This document shows, in pieces, positions 36,401 through 47,600 of a stretch of 64,000 nt of DNA (positions within the stretch are counted from its first letter, which is position 1; every line of letters begins with the position of its first letter). The stretch lies in NCBI GenBank assembly GCA_013397935.1, contig VZRN01000634.1, positions 253,326 through 317,325 on the forward strand, given 5' to 3'. Both the position numbers and the translations under genes were made by a program. This DNA comes from Dasyornis broadbenti (lineage: Eukaryota > Chordata > Aves > Passeriformes > Dasyornithidae). The notes beneath the pieces were generated by a model, which had not been told where the DNA came from, did no database searches, and was given only the letters and a program-made list of their open reading frames with translations.

Positions 36401-36428
36401 TCATCACCACTCGCCTCACTAGAGGAGC
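33420..36428 (-). other. RAB39B: Probable RAB39B 3'UTR
   Basis: Roughly 3 kb after the RAB39B stop with no supported coding sequence. A minus-strand AATAAA at 33420-33425 is a plausible end; another is at 33786-33791. RAB39B has a long 3'UTR in mammals, which is the main reason for this call. A T-run at 34381-34399 is an A-run in the transcript. Confidence 0.4.
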
Positions 36429-36855
36429 TCAGCACAAGCACCGCCTATCTGATTTCACCACTTCTTCTGAAGAGTGCACTACATTTGGGACAAACCCACT
36501 CTTTACCCCTTCCCATCCCTCCTGGATTGAAATGTCCCCCCTTTTCACCAGCTCGTATATATCACGAGTCAGATCAGTGAAGGCCTTCTCCACGTTAATG
36601 GCATCCCGAGCTGAGGTCTCAATGTACTTCATCCCATAGGCAGCAGCCAGTTTCTCTGCCTCGTGCCTGGTCACTTGCCGCTGTGTGTCAAGGTCACACT
36701 TGTGACCTACCAGAACAAAGACGATTTGGTATGGCTGGACGTGCACCTTGGTCTCCTCCAGCCACTCATGGACGTTCTGGAAAGACCTGCGGTTTGTAAT
36801 GTCAAACAGGAGGAGTCCTCCAACCGAGTTCCTGTAGTAGGCTCTGGTGATAGAC
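36429..36855 (-). CDS. RAB39B: RAB39B exon 2
   Basis: Minus-strand acceptor ttgcag, then SITRAYYRNSVGGLLLFDIT through to VVKSDRRCLC and TGA. Carries GHKCD, ETSA and the prenylated CLC end. Confidence 0.97.
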
Positions 36856-39800
36856 CTGCAAGCCAAGGAGCCACAACAGTGTTAAGTTACAGCTGTCTGA
36901 ATGTATGCCCTTTAAGAAAGCAGCATTACCACCACCCTGTCCACCCTGCAGAACACACGGCAAGAGAAGGCCATTTAGGCAATGTCATAGGACTTTTAGC
37001 TTGTGCTCTGTAGAGCTTGTCATTGAAAAGGAAAACTTAACTTGGCTTAAAGATTTCAGCCTTGGGTAACCGCCCCACTGATTTATTACGGCTCTGTTCA
37101 AAATCCCCACCACCACTTTTTTCTCTGATGGATTTCTGTATGCCCTTGGCTCCTGAGTCCCACTCCCCACCATCTCAGTTCTCTGGACACCTCATCTAAC
37201 CCACTAGTTTAGAAGCACTGTGACAAATCAAAGGATTCAACTAAAACCAAACACCCGCTTTCTGACAGACATATAAAAGCAGGACGTCAGAGATTTGGAA
37301 GGCAGACCATGGGGTTGTATCACCCCTCTGTACACCCAGGGCCTTGGCATGGGGACATCCACCCATTCCTACACCTTCTTCCACTACACCACTGGATTTA
37401 AGTGACATTGCAGTGACAGGACACTGTTGCTCTAAGCGGCACTGACAGCAGCAACCAGTCTGAGCTCCCGAGAAACAGCAAAATGATACAAGAGCTTCCA
37501 AAGAGAACCTGCACTAACATTGGTCATGTTATTGGTGCCAAATACTGACAACATTAAACAGTCACCAAAAAGACCCTGAAACTGCAGGCTGGGAAATGGA
37601 GCACATCTCCCACAGCTCTTCCAAGCCAAGCCAGCCGAAGGCAGCAAGCAGCACAGGTAATCAGCAAAAACAGCGTGATGGAGTGAAGCTGAGGCCACGA
37701 GCCTGAGCGGAGCTGCAGTTCAATGGCTACTACAAAAGGGGAAACCAAGAAGCTGTTAAACAGCTGCAACTCATGTGTCAAGGTGTTTCTGCAAGTCATG
37801 GATTCGTTCTAAATCCAGAAGCAATGATTGATTTCAGTCCCTGGAGGAATTCACACTCCTGTGAAAGCCTGAACTTTCCTTGCTGGAGTAATATAAGCAC
37901 TGCTGCATTTTTACCTTAGGACAAGTCTTTTTCTGGCCATGCAAGACTGTTGTTAGGTGTTGTTTGGTCCTGTAGTATGTGTGTCTGCAGGAATTTGCCC
38001 CAAGAAAGGATGAACTAGAGTTTTCAGGAATTGTTTTATCAACAGATATGCAGTGATGGGTGAAAATTCACAGACAAAGCTGATGAAAGCCAGAAGCAGG
38101 GGAAAAAACATAGTTGGCTGTGTTTAGATAATTTCTCCTTTCCAATTGTTTGGTTGAGGGACAATAGTCACTCTGCACATTTGGCACTGAAGGAATTAGA
38201 TCTGTCTTTTGCTATCTGGCCAGCTGCAAACAGATATTGACACTTTGAATTCACCCCCACACTGTCACAGACATTTCTGCTTCTCCCTTGTGTTCCATGC
38301 CATCAGCCCTGGCTCCTCCTGCCAGCAACAACAATGCCTCAGGTACTTCTGAAAGGCATGACAGGATCTAAGCTGAATGCTGCTTCAAGGTAAAACTAGG
38401 TGAAGGTCTCAGTGCCTTCTCTTAAAACCTTTCCCACAACTGTTTTCCTTACTGATCTGCAGGAAGCAAAGTATATTGCCTTCATGCTGCACATCCCTAC
38501 TCAATTCCCTTCCAACATTTCTACCTTTCCTCCTCCTGCCATGTTCACGCAGATGCATAGCAGTACAGGGACTTGCACCTATTTTGGCCAAGTTTCAACA
38601 TAAAGGCAACATCTCTGTCAGGGAACTGTCCCCTGCTCTGTACCCATGGTGGGGACTTCTGCACCCAGGATCTGTGCATGTTCTCTCAGCCAAGGAAGAC
38701 CTACTGCTGGAAGGGAACAGCTCTTCTATAATTCCAGGGAGCAAGGGCTGCACATGCTTTTGCTTTTGCGAGCATTACACAACATCATATTTCAGACAAG
38801 GAAATAGCAGTATCGGAGCAACCAGAGATGGGCAAAACCCGCTGGGTCCAGGAAGAATTGGGACCCTGCTCTTCTACAGCTTCAAAGCAGCCTCAATACT
38901 GCCCCAGCATGTTCTGGGGCCTGGTCTGGCAAAACAGAGTAGCACATGCTTAACTGTAATTTAAGCCTTGACTGCACAGAAATTGCTTCTAATTTATGGA
39001 GAGTGAAAGAGCTCACAACAGGGGGTCAGCAAGAGCAAAAATGTAGCACAGCTGCTGCTCAGAGAATGCCAAGGTGTTTTCAAGATAGCTACAAAACTAG
39101 TGGTTTTCAAGATAACTACAAACCTAGTGGTTTCGTCCTCATGGGGCAGCTGTTAAACTATGCAAAGCAGACCGGAAATGCTCAAATCAGAGAAATTGGA
39201 AAAAAGGGAGCTCATTCTTATGGACCTCCCTCTTAGGAAATTCTCTGTGCTTGAAAAACGACAAAAAAGTTCAAGGGTTCTGAAGAGCACCTGCTCCATC
39301 GTGCTTATTGCCTATGACAAGTCCAAGGGGCTTTAACTTACTCCAGTATCAGCTAAATCTTGTCTCTGGCCAAGAAACATACCTTGTAGGAGAAGCCCAA
39401 GAGTTGTCTTCATGGGGCACAATTTGCCACAGGGCTAAGAGTGATTTGAAAGAGATGAACACAAACCAGACATTTTATTTGATTTTTTTCACATTTCAGA
39501 GTGCACCATAAAGGCACCCAGGTTTGCTCATTTCCCTCCAGCTTTTCACATTGGGAATTCAAGTCTGCGCTTTGGCAAGGGCATTTCAAAGTTGCACAAT
39601 GGGATTTTTTTAATGTCACTGACAGCTCCTGCCCCTCGCACTCTTCCTGACTTTGCAGGCTGCTGCCCACCACAGCAGCGCAGCTGCCCTTGCGCTGAAG
39701 GTCACCTGCTCATGATGCTGACAACCCAAGTGCTGGGCTAGGTCAGACCCCAGCACCGAGGGCAAGCAGCCTCCAGGGCCCCGAACTTCCTAATATGTAG

Positions 39801-41258
39801 AACAAAGGAAATTGAAGCCATCAGACAGCTCTTACTCTTCACAGCAAAGGCAGGAACAGGGGACAGCACTCAGGTGTGTTTTCTACAGAGCTCAGCCAGT
39901 GATCCAAAGCTGGAAGCTGATGCAACTGCAGGCTAAAGCACCTCCTCTCTCAGCAGAATAAAGCACCATCTCATCGCCCTCAAGGCTTCAAGGTAGCTGA
40001 GGAAAAACCTGTCAGTGGATAAGGACCAACTACTGCGCATCCTGGGCCAGACGCCAGCGCCACAGATGTGAGGGAAGGTGGTGAGAGGGGTGGGGGTAGG
40101 GAGGGTTTCATCTGTTGAATGAAACCAAAACATTCCTCAGGCGAGTCATTACAGCACAGAAGTAGAAACTCTGTGATGCTGCACAGAGATGTGGAACACA
40201 GGAAGTGATCCCAGAGGGAGCAGGATGGAAGAGCGGATGAGGGTTAAAGATACATGAAAAATACAAGCAAACACGAGGCCAGGAGCTGTGGGTACACTCA
40301 TACCCCTTCCAAATGAGCCTTATTTGAGCAGCAGGTCTGAGCCACTCTTTGGCTAGAGTTGAACCTGCTCCAACCAGGGTTGCTGATTTTCGCATACAGG
40401 CCTGTGGGAAACTTGGCATGGTCCCACATGCCTTTATTTTACTTCATCGAGACTTGGTTACTGTTGCTTAAGTTCCCAAATTGTCTGAATCCATGCAGGG
40501 CTCGGCGTGGCACTCTCCAGAAAGCACCTGTCATCCCTGCACAGCCACAGCCAAAGCCAAGGGTTTGTCCCGACCTTTCTCTGTCCTACGGAGAGCTGAG
40601 CTCTGCTGTCTCAGCAGAGCACCAAAACACATATTCCACTGCATTTCGCGAGCCTCAGCGTAAGTGTTCGGGTGTGAAACATCCTGGTCACTGCCTCCGC
40701 ACCGGGGGGAGCAGGCGCTTTCCCTGCCAGCTGCATCCGCCGATGCATGGACACTTCCCGGCTGGAAAAACGCGGACCCAGCGCTGCCTCGGGCCTCGTC
40801 CCCAACCCCGGCGGCAGCGGGGCCGCTTCTCGACATCCCCACCTGCACATCCTGCACACCTGCATGCGGTCATTTGGGGTGGACACGGATCCCAGGGACA
40901 CATGAAACGGGGGGAGAGGGGGGCACAAAAGGTGCCGATTTGACTCTTCTTTGTCTCATTCCCAAACGCCTCCCCCGGCCACGGCCCTCCCGCCCAAGCC
41001 GAGGCCCGGCCCGCAGCTCCCGACCCCGCGCCACGGCTCTCACCGGAACCGCTCCTGCCCGGCCGTGTCCCAGATCTGCAGCTTGATCCTCTTGCCAGGC
41101 TCGATCTCCACCAGCCTGGAGAAGAAATCCACGCCCACGGTGGGATCGGAGATCTGGGCGAAGCGCCCCTCGGTGAAGCGGCGGATGAGGCAGGACTTGC
41201 CCACGGTGGAGTCGCCGATGACGATCAGGCGGAACTGGTACAGCCAGATCGCCTCCAT
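36429..41258 (-). CDS. RAB39B: RAB39B small GTPase
   Basis: Two exons (41258-41044 and 36855-36429) join with a split arginine codon to give 213 residues, the same length as human RAB39B and nearly identical to it as recalled. RAB39B is a neuron-enriched Golgi/endosome Rab; human loss-of-function causes X-linked intellectual disability with early parkinsonism. Visible motifs: P-loop GDSTVGKS (15-22), switch I DPTVGVDFF around 38-46, WDTAGQE (63-69), GHKCD (122-126, the Rab39 form of the N/TKxD box), ETSA (151-154), and a C-terminal CLC double-geranylgeranylation signal. The single intron is about 4.2 kb. Sequence stops being known 12 bases upstream of the ATG, where a run of N begins. Transcription converges on VBP1. 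Confidence 0.97.
36856..41043 (-). other. RAB39B: RAB39B intron
   Basis: About 4.2 kb between donor gtgaga and acceptor ttgcag. It contains a 27-bp tandem duplication at 39076-39129. From about 40.66 kb it enters the GC-rich RAB39B promoter island. No other gene was recognised inside. Confidence 0.8.
39076..39129. repeat. 27-bp tandem duplication in the RAB39B intron
   Basis: Two adjacent 27-base copies, each starting gttttcaagata and ending ctagtg, differ at two positions. The beginning of a third copy may follow. Confidence 0.85.
41044..41258 (-). CDS. RAB39B: RAB39B exon 1
   Basis: Encodes MEAIWLYQFRLIVIGDSTVG, then KSCLIRRFTEGRFAQISDPT and on to WDTAGQERF, ending in cg before donor gtgaga. 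Contains the P-loop, switch I and switch II start. Confidence 0.97.
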
Positions 41259-41270
41259 GCTGCTGCCGCC

Positions 41271-41736
41271 NNNNNNNNNNNNNNNNNNNNNNNNNNNNNN
41301 NNNNNNNNNNNNNNNNNNNNNNNNNNNNNNNNNNNNNNNNNNNNNNNNNNNNNNNNNNNNNNNNNNNNNNNNNNNNNNNNNNNNNNNNNNNNNNNNNNNN
41401 NNNNNNNNNNNNNNNNNNNNNNNNNNNNNNNNNNNNNNNNNNNNNNNNNNNNNNNNNNNNNNNNNNNNNNNNNNNNNNNNNNNNNNNNNNNNNNNNNNNN
41501 NNNNNNNNNNNNNNNNNNNNNNNNNNNNNNNNNNNNNNNNNNNNNNNNNNNNNNNNNNNNNNNNNNNNNNNNNNNNNNNNNNNNNNNNNNNNNNNNNNNN
41601 NNNNNNNNNNNNNNNNNNNNNNNNNNNNNNNNNNNNNNNNNNNNNNNNNNNNNNNNNNNNNNNNNNNNNNNNNNNNNNNNNNNNNNNNNNNNNNNNNNNN
41701 NNNNNNNNNNNNNNNNNNNNNNNNNNNNNNNNNNNN
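41271..41736. other. Assembly gap (466 N)
   Basis: Unresolved bases in a very GC-rich region directly upstream of the RAB39B start codon. The true length may differ. Reading frames that appear to cross it have no meaning. Confidence 0.99.
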
Positions 41737-42173
41737 CGGGACCGTGCGGGGCGGCGGGGGCCCGAGGGGGCCGGGGGCTGGAGGCATCCCCGCGTCTGCA
41801 AGGATCCCCAGCGGCCGAGGGGAGCCCCGGGGCCCGGGCGAGCTGTGCTGAGCCCATGGCCGGCGGAAGCTCACCTTCCTCAGCGCTTCGCCAAGGTGAA
41901 GGGGGATCGAGCAGGGTGCGCGACAACTTTCTGTATTTTAAACCCGAGTGTCAATTCTGGAGAGATTCGGGCTCCTCACTACTGCATCGGATGCTTCGTT
42001 CCCATTGAAATCTATCGGAGGAGCCAGATGCTCCTGGCATTTCTAGAGAGCCTCTGCACCGCGCCAGGGCCGCCTGCACCGCGCTAGCCTGGCTGGAAAG
42101 GGACAATGGTAACAGGAAGGCATCTTACTCACGGAACCCAACAAATACACCTTCTCTCACACGTATGTGTCTG

Positions 42174-42224
42174 TGTATATATATCTATATAGTGTCTGTG
42201 TGTATATATGATATGTGTACAGTC
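42174..42224. repeat. TA/TG-rich simple repeat
   Basis: Short imperfect alternation of tatata and tgtgtg blocks in intergenic DNA upstream of RAB39B. Confidence 0.6.
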
Positions 42225-44570
42225 TCAAAAATTAATAATTACAGACATTAAATCCCAGCAACTTAAATATCACAAAGTCTCAAATCCATTTCCCCTCACT
42301 TTGCTCGAGTGGGTTCTGGGCTCTGCAGGGTGAAGCGCAGTGTTCAGGAGCCCGAGTGGCTGTGAACATCCAACAGCGCAAGCACAGACACCTTGGACTG
42401 GCAGTCCCAGTTTTGCCCAGCCTGTCCCAAACCAGGAGTGTCACTGCCACGGCAGCACATAGCCACTCTCCCCTCCATGGGATATGGTCGCATTTGAGCA
42501 CCTACTTTTAAAACCCTTTCCAGAGCAGAGTTTTGATTTCTGGAAGGGAAAATTGACATGTATATTATTAAAAACCGTGAATAAGATGTCTGTATTCTGT
42601 CAGATATAAAGAAGGAGGAATATTGGCACTTGTAAAAAATTTATGAATGTGTTGGTGTTTTTTTTTTAAATAGAGACAGTTTCGTTACAAGCTCCTCCTG
42701 CATGATCACTGTTGAAATAAACGCATCCACAGGGGCTGTTATAGTCATTAGGTCCTCAGGAAAAGGACATTTACACAGGCACAAGACAGTTAGCCACCTT
42801 GCAAATATGTCTAGGACATTGGAGAGACCATTTCAAATCTTGAGGAATAAATAGCAAGGAACTTTTTCAATATTCTTTGAAATATAATCTATTTATTAAA
42901 AAATAACAACCCCAAAAGATCCTATTTGAACGTACCTCAGGACAGGAAAGAAAATGGATGATGCAATCTACACAGCACAGCAACGGTGCAACAGAAAAAT
43001 ATTAAACCTATAAATCCAAGTTAGTGGTACATTAACCAGTGACTCATTGCCAGCGAGGCTTTGTGGGGATCTGGTGCACTTTGCTGAATGATTTCTGAGT
43101 ACTTGATGCCCATTAGTTGAAGCCCACAACCAATTGTGGTTTCTCTTCACTGTTTTTCTCTCCTTCCCATGCGCTCACACACAGCTGTCCCATTCCCTTT
43201 CTTCCACAGGTGTGACCGTGCTCAGGCACAAGGCACCAGTAACACCCTGAGAATCACCCGCCAGCAGCATCCCCAGGGGCAACTCAAGGCACAGGCGACA
43301 GTGGACATTGCCCAGCATCAGCGTGAGCTTCAACACGGAGCAGCCAAAGCACCCTGACTTGCAAGGCTATGTGGAGCTGAGGAGACCACAAACGTGCCCA
43401 GCAGATCCTCTTGTAGCTAGAGGAATTTCTGTAGCATCAGGGATCTATCTTCCCCAGCAAAACAACCCACAGGACCCCATGATGCAGATATTATGTTCAT
43501 CTTCTCTGAACGCATGCATAAAGATGAACACCCTCTGCATGACTAGGCAGCCACAGTATTCATTAGCAGCAAGTGAGAAGGTAGGAGCAAATGAGATCCT
43601 GGGAGAGCCTTTGTTCTGGTACCATTTTAGAAAATGGAAAATCTGGTGTCTAAGAGACAGTAACCCAGATTTGATGCAAAAGGAGGTTTGTTGGCTGAGG
43701 ACAGGATGGCAGGTGCTGGTGGGACATCATGGGAGTGTGTGCACTGATGGCAACATTGGGAGCAGCCCCCGTGGGTGGCTGGCAGCCCTGGACTGGGGGC
43801 AACCCTTCAGGGCTCCCTCCCACAGGCTGGGGGGTGATTCCAGAGAAGCCCCTTGCCCCTCAGAACTGGTAGTGCTGGGCAGAGCTGCCTGAGAACCACC
43901 TGAGCACAGGTGAGGGCATGGCTGATTCCAGAGCACTCATCTGCTGGCAGCACCTGTGAGACTCCACAAGTAGGGTCCAGTCCAGCAGCCAGCACCGCCT
44001 TGGGAGCTCCCGTGTAGGCAGTACTGCAATACACCCTGTGCTGTGTACAGCCAAACATGGGTGACAGCCCTGCCCAAGGCCTCTGTGCACACCTTGCACA
44101 AGGTGACCCACATCCACACATCAGCCACTGGAGCAAGCATTTCTTATTTAGTAAATTTATTTTAAGGCAGAAAAGCTGAGACAAAATGAGGCAAAGGCTG
44201 GAGAATTAGTCCCTTGCTCCCCTATGCTCCCTATAGTCTCTGTCCTGGAGGGATTATAGTCACTCCCTTTTAGTGTTAGATGATGAAGTCCCAAGCAGAT
44301 ACTTGGGCTTTTGGCAAGCCCAGTTCGTCAGGCTGGTGGGTGGTGATTGCTGTGTGTGCTCCAAGTGGCAGGAACCCCATGATAGGGCCTGGCCCCAGCC
44401 TCAGCAGTCCCCATGGCTGGGACAGGATGGTCTCGAGGCAGGCAACTCCTCTTGGGCAGGAGCTCTGTGCTGTGAAGAACAAAGCAGAGAAGGTACTGAG
44501 CCATGGTCAGGGATGTCTCAGAGCCAGACATCCCCCTGGACCTCAGCACTGCAATTCACAGAGGTACTTC

Positions 44571-44694
44571 ACAGAATCATGAAATGGTTTGGGTTGGAAG
44601 GGATATTAAAGCTCATCCAGTTCCAAACCCCTGCCATGTGCAGGGATACCTTCCACTAGACCAGGTTGCTCAAAGGCCCATCCAACCTGGCCTT
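44571..44694 (-). mobile_element. CR1 LINE 3'-end fragment
   Basis: Carries the hallmark order of the avian CR1 tail read on the complementary strand: agaatcat, then ggtttgggttggaagggat, ctgccatgtgcaggga, ccttccactagaccaggttg and catccaacctggccttg. The element's own 3' end is at the low coordinate. Only about 125 bases remain, so this is a 5'-truncated dead copy. Confidence 0.9.
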
Positions 44695-47600
44695 GGTTGG
44701 GTTCCCTCTAAATAGATAGCAATCCCTCTAAATAGTTTGCTGCTTTGTTGCAGTTTAGCTTTTCTCCCGAAGCAGTGCCCTTTACAGCCCGCAGCTGGAG
44801 GCTGAAGCCATCTCCAAGCCCAAGGCCGCACTACAAGGAGCAGAGTGCATCAGCACTGCACACACCATGCAGTTTTACTGCCCTTTCAGTTTCCAAGGAT
44901 ACAAAAAACAATCAGCCACAATCCCTCTCTGCGGATCTGGCTGCACCGGAGCTGTCTGTGCCCCAGCAAGGGACAGTGCAGTGATCACAACACATTGGTG
45001 AACTGGAGAACCCAAACTGACAGGCTGTCATCCCTGGCCCTTGCAGGTTTTATATCCCAGTCACACTCAAAATGGAGCTGTTCATTGTTGCAGAGATAAA
45101 CTGCACCCAAGCAGAGCCCTGAGTCCCTCCATGACCAAACAGGCCAGAGCCCAGTCAATGAATACAGTCATGGGCCACACATCAGGGAGATGGGAGTGAT
45201 GAGGGCTGGGTGACCACATGGAGCAAACAATTTATTAGCTAGTTCCAAAAACCTCCCTGTTAAATTAGGCCTGTCCAGATGTGACATGGAGACAGATTAC
45301 ACTGTTGACAGGGATGTGATTGCATCCATGACCTATGCCTGATCTGTGTTTCTGTAAAACCCAGGACAGAGGGAAGGTATTAAGGCAAATTAGTGTTTAT
45401 TATTTATACAATGCCCACAGTTAGGCAGGGTGGTGCAGACAAGCGTAAAGTCAAGGGTACCACACGGTGCTCTGGAACTGACAGCCCAGCTGACAGCAGG
45501 CACTGGGAGCATAATTTAGGACTAATAATTTAGGACTTTGTGACAAGGACAGCCTTAGAGCCTCCAGCAGCAGTAGCAGGAGGGGAGAGCAGGCAGGGCT
45601 GAATGCCAGGAGGCACATGGTGTAGCTTCTGTCCCACCCTGGCTTTTGGCTGGGCTAAAGTGCCTTTTGGAGAGGTGGAGTTTTCTGGCAGACTGGCAGC
45701 CTCTGTCCCCAGGAAATTTGTCTGTTCCCCCTCTCCAAACACCCCCTTGTCAGCAAAATGCTTCTAGTGCACAAGGGAGTGAGCACTGCACACCAAGGCA
45801 GCTCCAGGCATGCTGGCTGGGGCTCCAGGGGTGGCATCCTGCAGAGCTACCCTTGGTTCCCCAGTGTCACACTGGAATCAAAACAAAAGCAGTAAAGCAG
45901 ACACAGGCTTGATAAAGAGAGTCCTGACTGAGTGATGCTGGCTGTCCCATTAATGGGCCCCCATCAATATAGGAACCAATTACCTAAATGGCTCTCCTGC
46001 ACTAGGTGCCCAGGCTCCTTCTGTACCCAGCTGAGAGAGGCAGGAAGATCTTCAGAGCTATTTATCCCACTCAGCTTGATGGGAGCAACCATCCTCCACC
46101 ACCACTTATCCCTCCCTTGGCCACAGAGGAACAAAGGGCCCAGCACAGCTCAGCTGCCTGACTTCAGACAGCTTCAATTGCCCCATCCCCTGAGCAGGAG
46201 GCTCTGCTTCCTCATGGGCCTGCAAAGGCAGCCAAGATCCATGACAATGGGAGAATAGGAGAGAGACACAAATGCAGAGGAACTTCAGAAATAACCAGAG
46301 AATCCTTTTGAGTCAGTAGCAGTGCTCCAGGGCAGTGTTAGCATTTGCTTTGCAGCCAGAAGGACAGGGAAGATTAAACTCTCATACAGTGTGACCGACA
46401 TGAGGGGATGTGTACAGAGGATGAGGTTGTCCCTGCATCCCTGCAAGCGGCAGAGCCACCCTCTGGTGCCACTCGGCACCTGTGACACAGCCTCCAGCCC
46501 CAACAGCGGGCACATGCAAGCAAGTCAGCTGGGCTTTTTGAAGAGGCATAAAACATTTGCAAAACATTTCCCTGTGACAATAAATTAAATGTCAGCTCAT
46601 TACCACGGGTGGGCTCACTCCAGATGCAGCTCCTGGTGTCTTATTTCAGATTATGATCACATTAAAATGGTCATGGGCTGGCTGATTGAAAAGGGAGCCT
46701 CCCATCAAGAGATCATTGTATCTGCTTGAGTCTGCCTGCATCCAAGCACAGATCCTCCACTGGGAATATTATGTCCTTGTAGCTGTTCTTCCCAGGAAGG
46801 GAACAGGATCTCCTTAGAGCAAATAGAAGCCATTACAATCAGGGTAAATTAGTAATGGTGAGTGGGAGAGACAGAGGAGGGAAGGAAAAGAGGTTATTGT
46901 GATTTTTCTTGCTACAAAGTGGGTGTCTGAGCTTCTTACACTGCCAGAAAACAGCTCCCTGGCTTCCCCTCTGAGTCCAGAGCTCAGACTGCTTGCTTAT
47001 AGCTCAAGAGCTGCTTTGGATTGTTAACAACTACTGTAATAGTATTACGGGTTGTTAGATGCATGAAATCTGATTTCTGTTCCTGCTGGTAGCATCTCAA
47101 GTTCAGCAGCAGCACAGGCAGGTCTGCAGAGGAAAGGCAGAGCACACTTGCAGTCGCTCTGTTCAGCACCACTAAACACGTGTCTTTTCATCAGAAGCTG
47201 CCACACTTGTGGAGGATTAGTTGTGGGGGTCTTTAAGGCGCTGCAGGGGCTAAGACTTGTGGCTCTGTGGTGTTGTATAGTTCCCATTTTGTAATATACA
47301 GGATGCCAAGTAATTCACTAAACCCTGATGGCAGCTCTGAGAAAAAAGGAACGCTGACCTGCAGAAATGCCTTCATGCCTCCTGAAGCAACCTAAAGTAG
47401 GGCTGGTTTAGCTAATTTGGGTCCAGAAGAGAAGCTGAATTGCCACAGCCCAGGGACAAGTTCAACCATAAGATGATTTTACAGCATTTTAAAAAGCAAA
47501 TATCCGCCTGCTTAAGCGAGCACGTATTTCAGGTCACTTGCAGGACAATGACTGTACATCAGCCCCTTTCCAGCAGGAATATTTACTGGAGCCCTCCAGC

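Larger units (their letters stand above)
40660..41900 (-). promoter_or_regulatory. RAB39B: CpG island / promoter region of RAB39B (partly unsequenced)
   Basis: GC- and CpG-rich DNA surrounds RAB39B exon 1 and continues after the gap to about 41.9 kb. The region just upstream of the ATG, where the 5'UTR and core promoter should be, falls in the N run. Confidence 0.6.

Noticed and set aside
36856..36866. Reading frame starting MACRSITRAYY in RAB39B exon 2
   Set aside because: The first residues come from the intron. The real exon starts at 36855 after ttgcag and joins to exon 1 through a split arginine.
40870..42087. Long reading frames of 233-378 residues on both strands around 41-42 kb
   Set aside because: They are open only because they cross the run of N. 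The true coding part is RAB39B exon 1.
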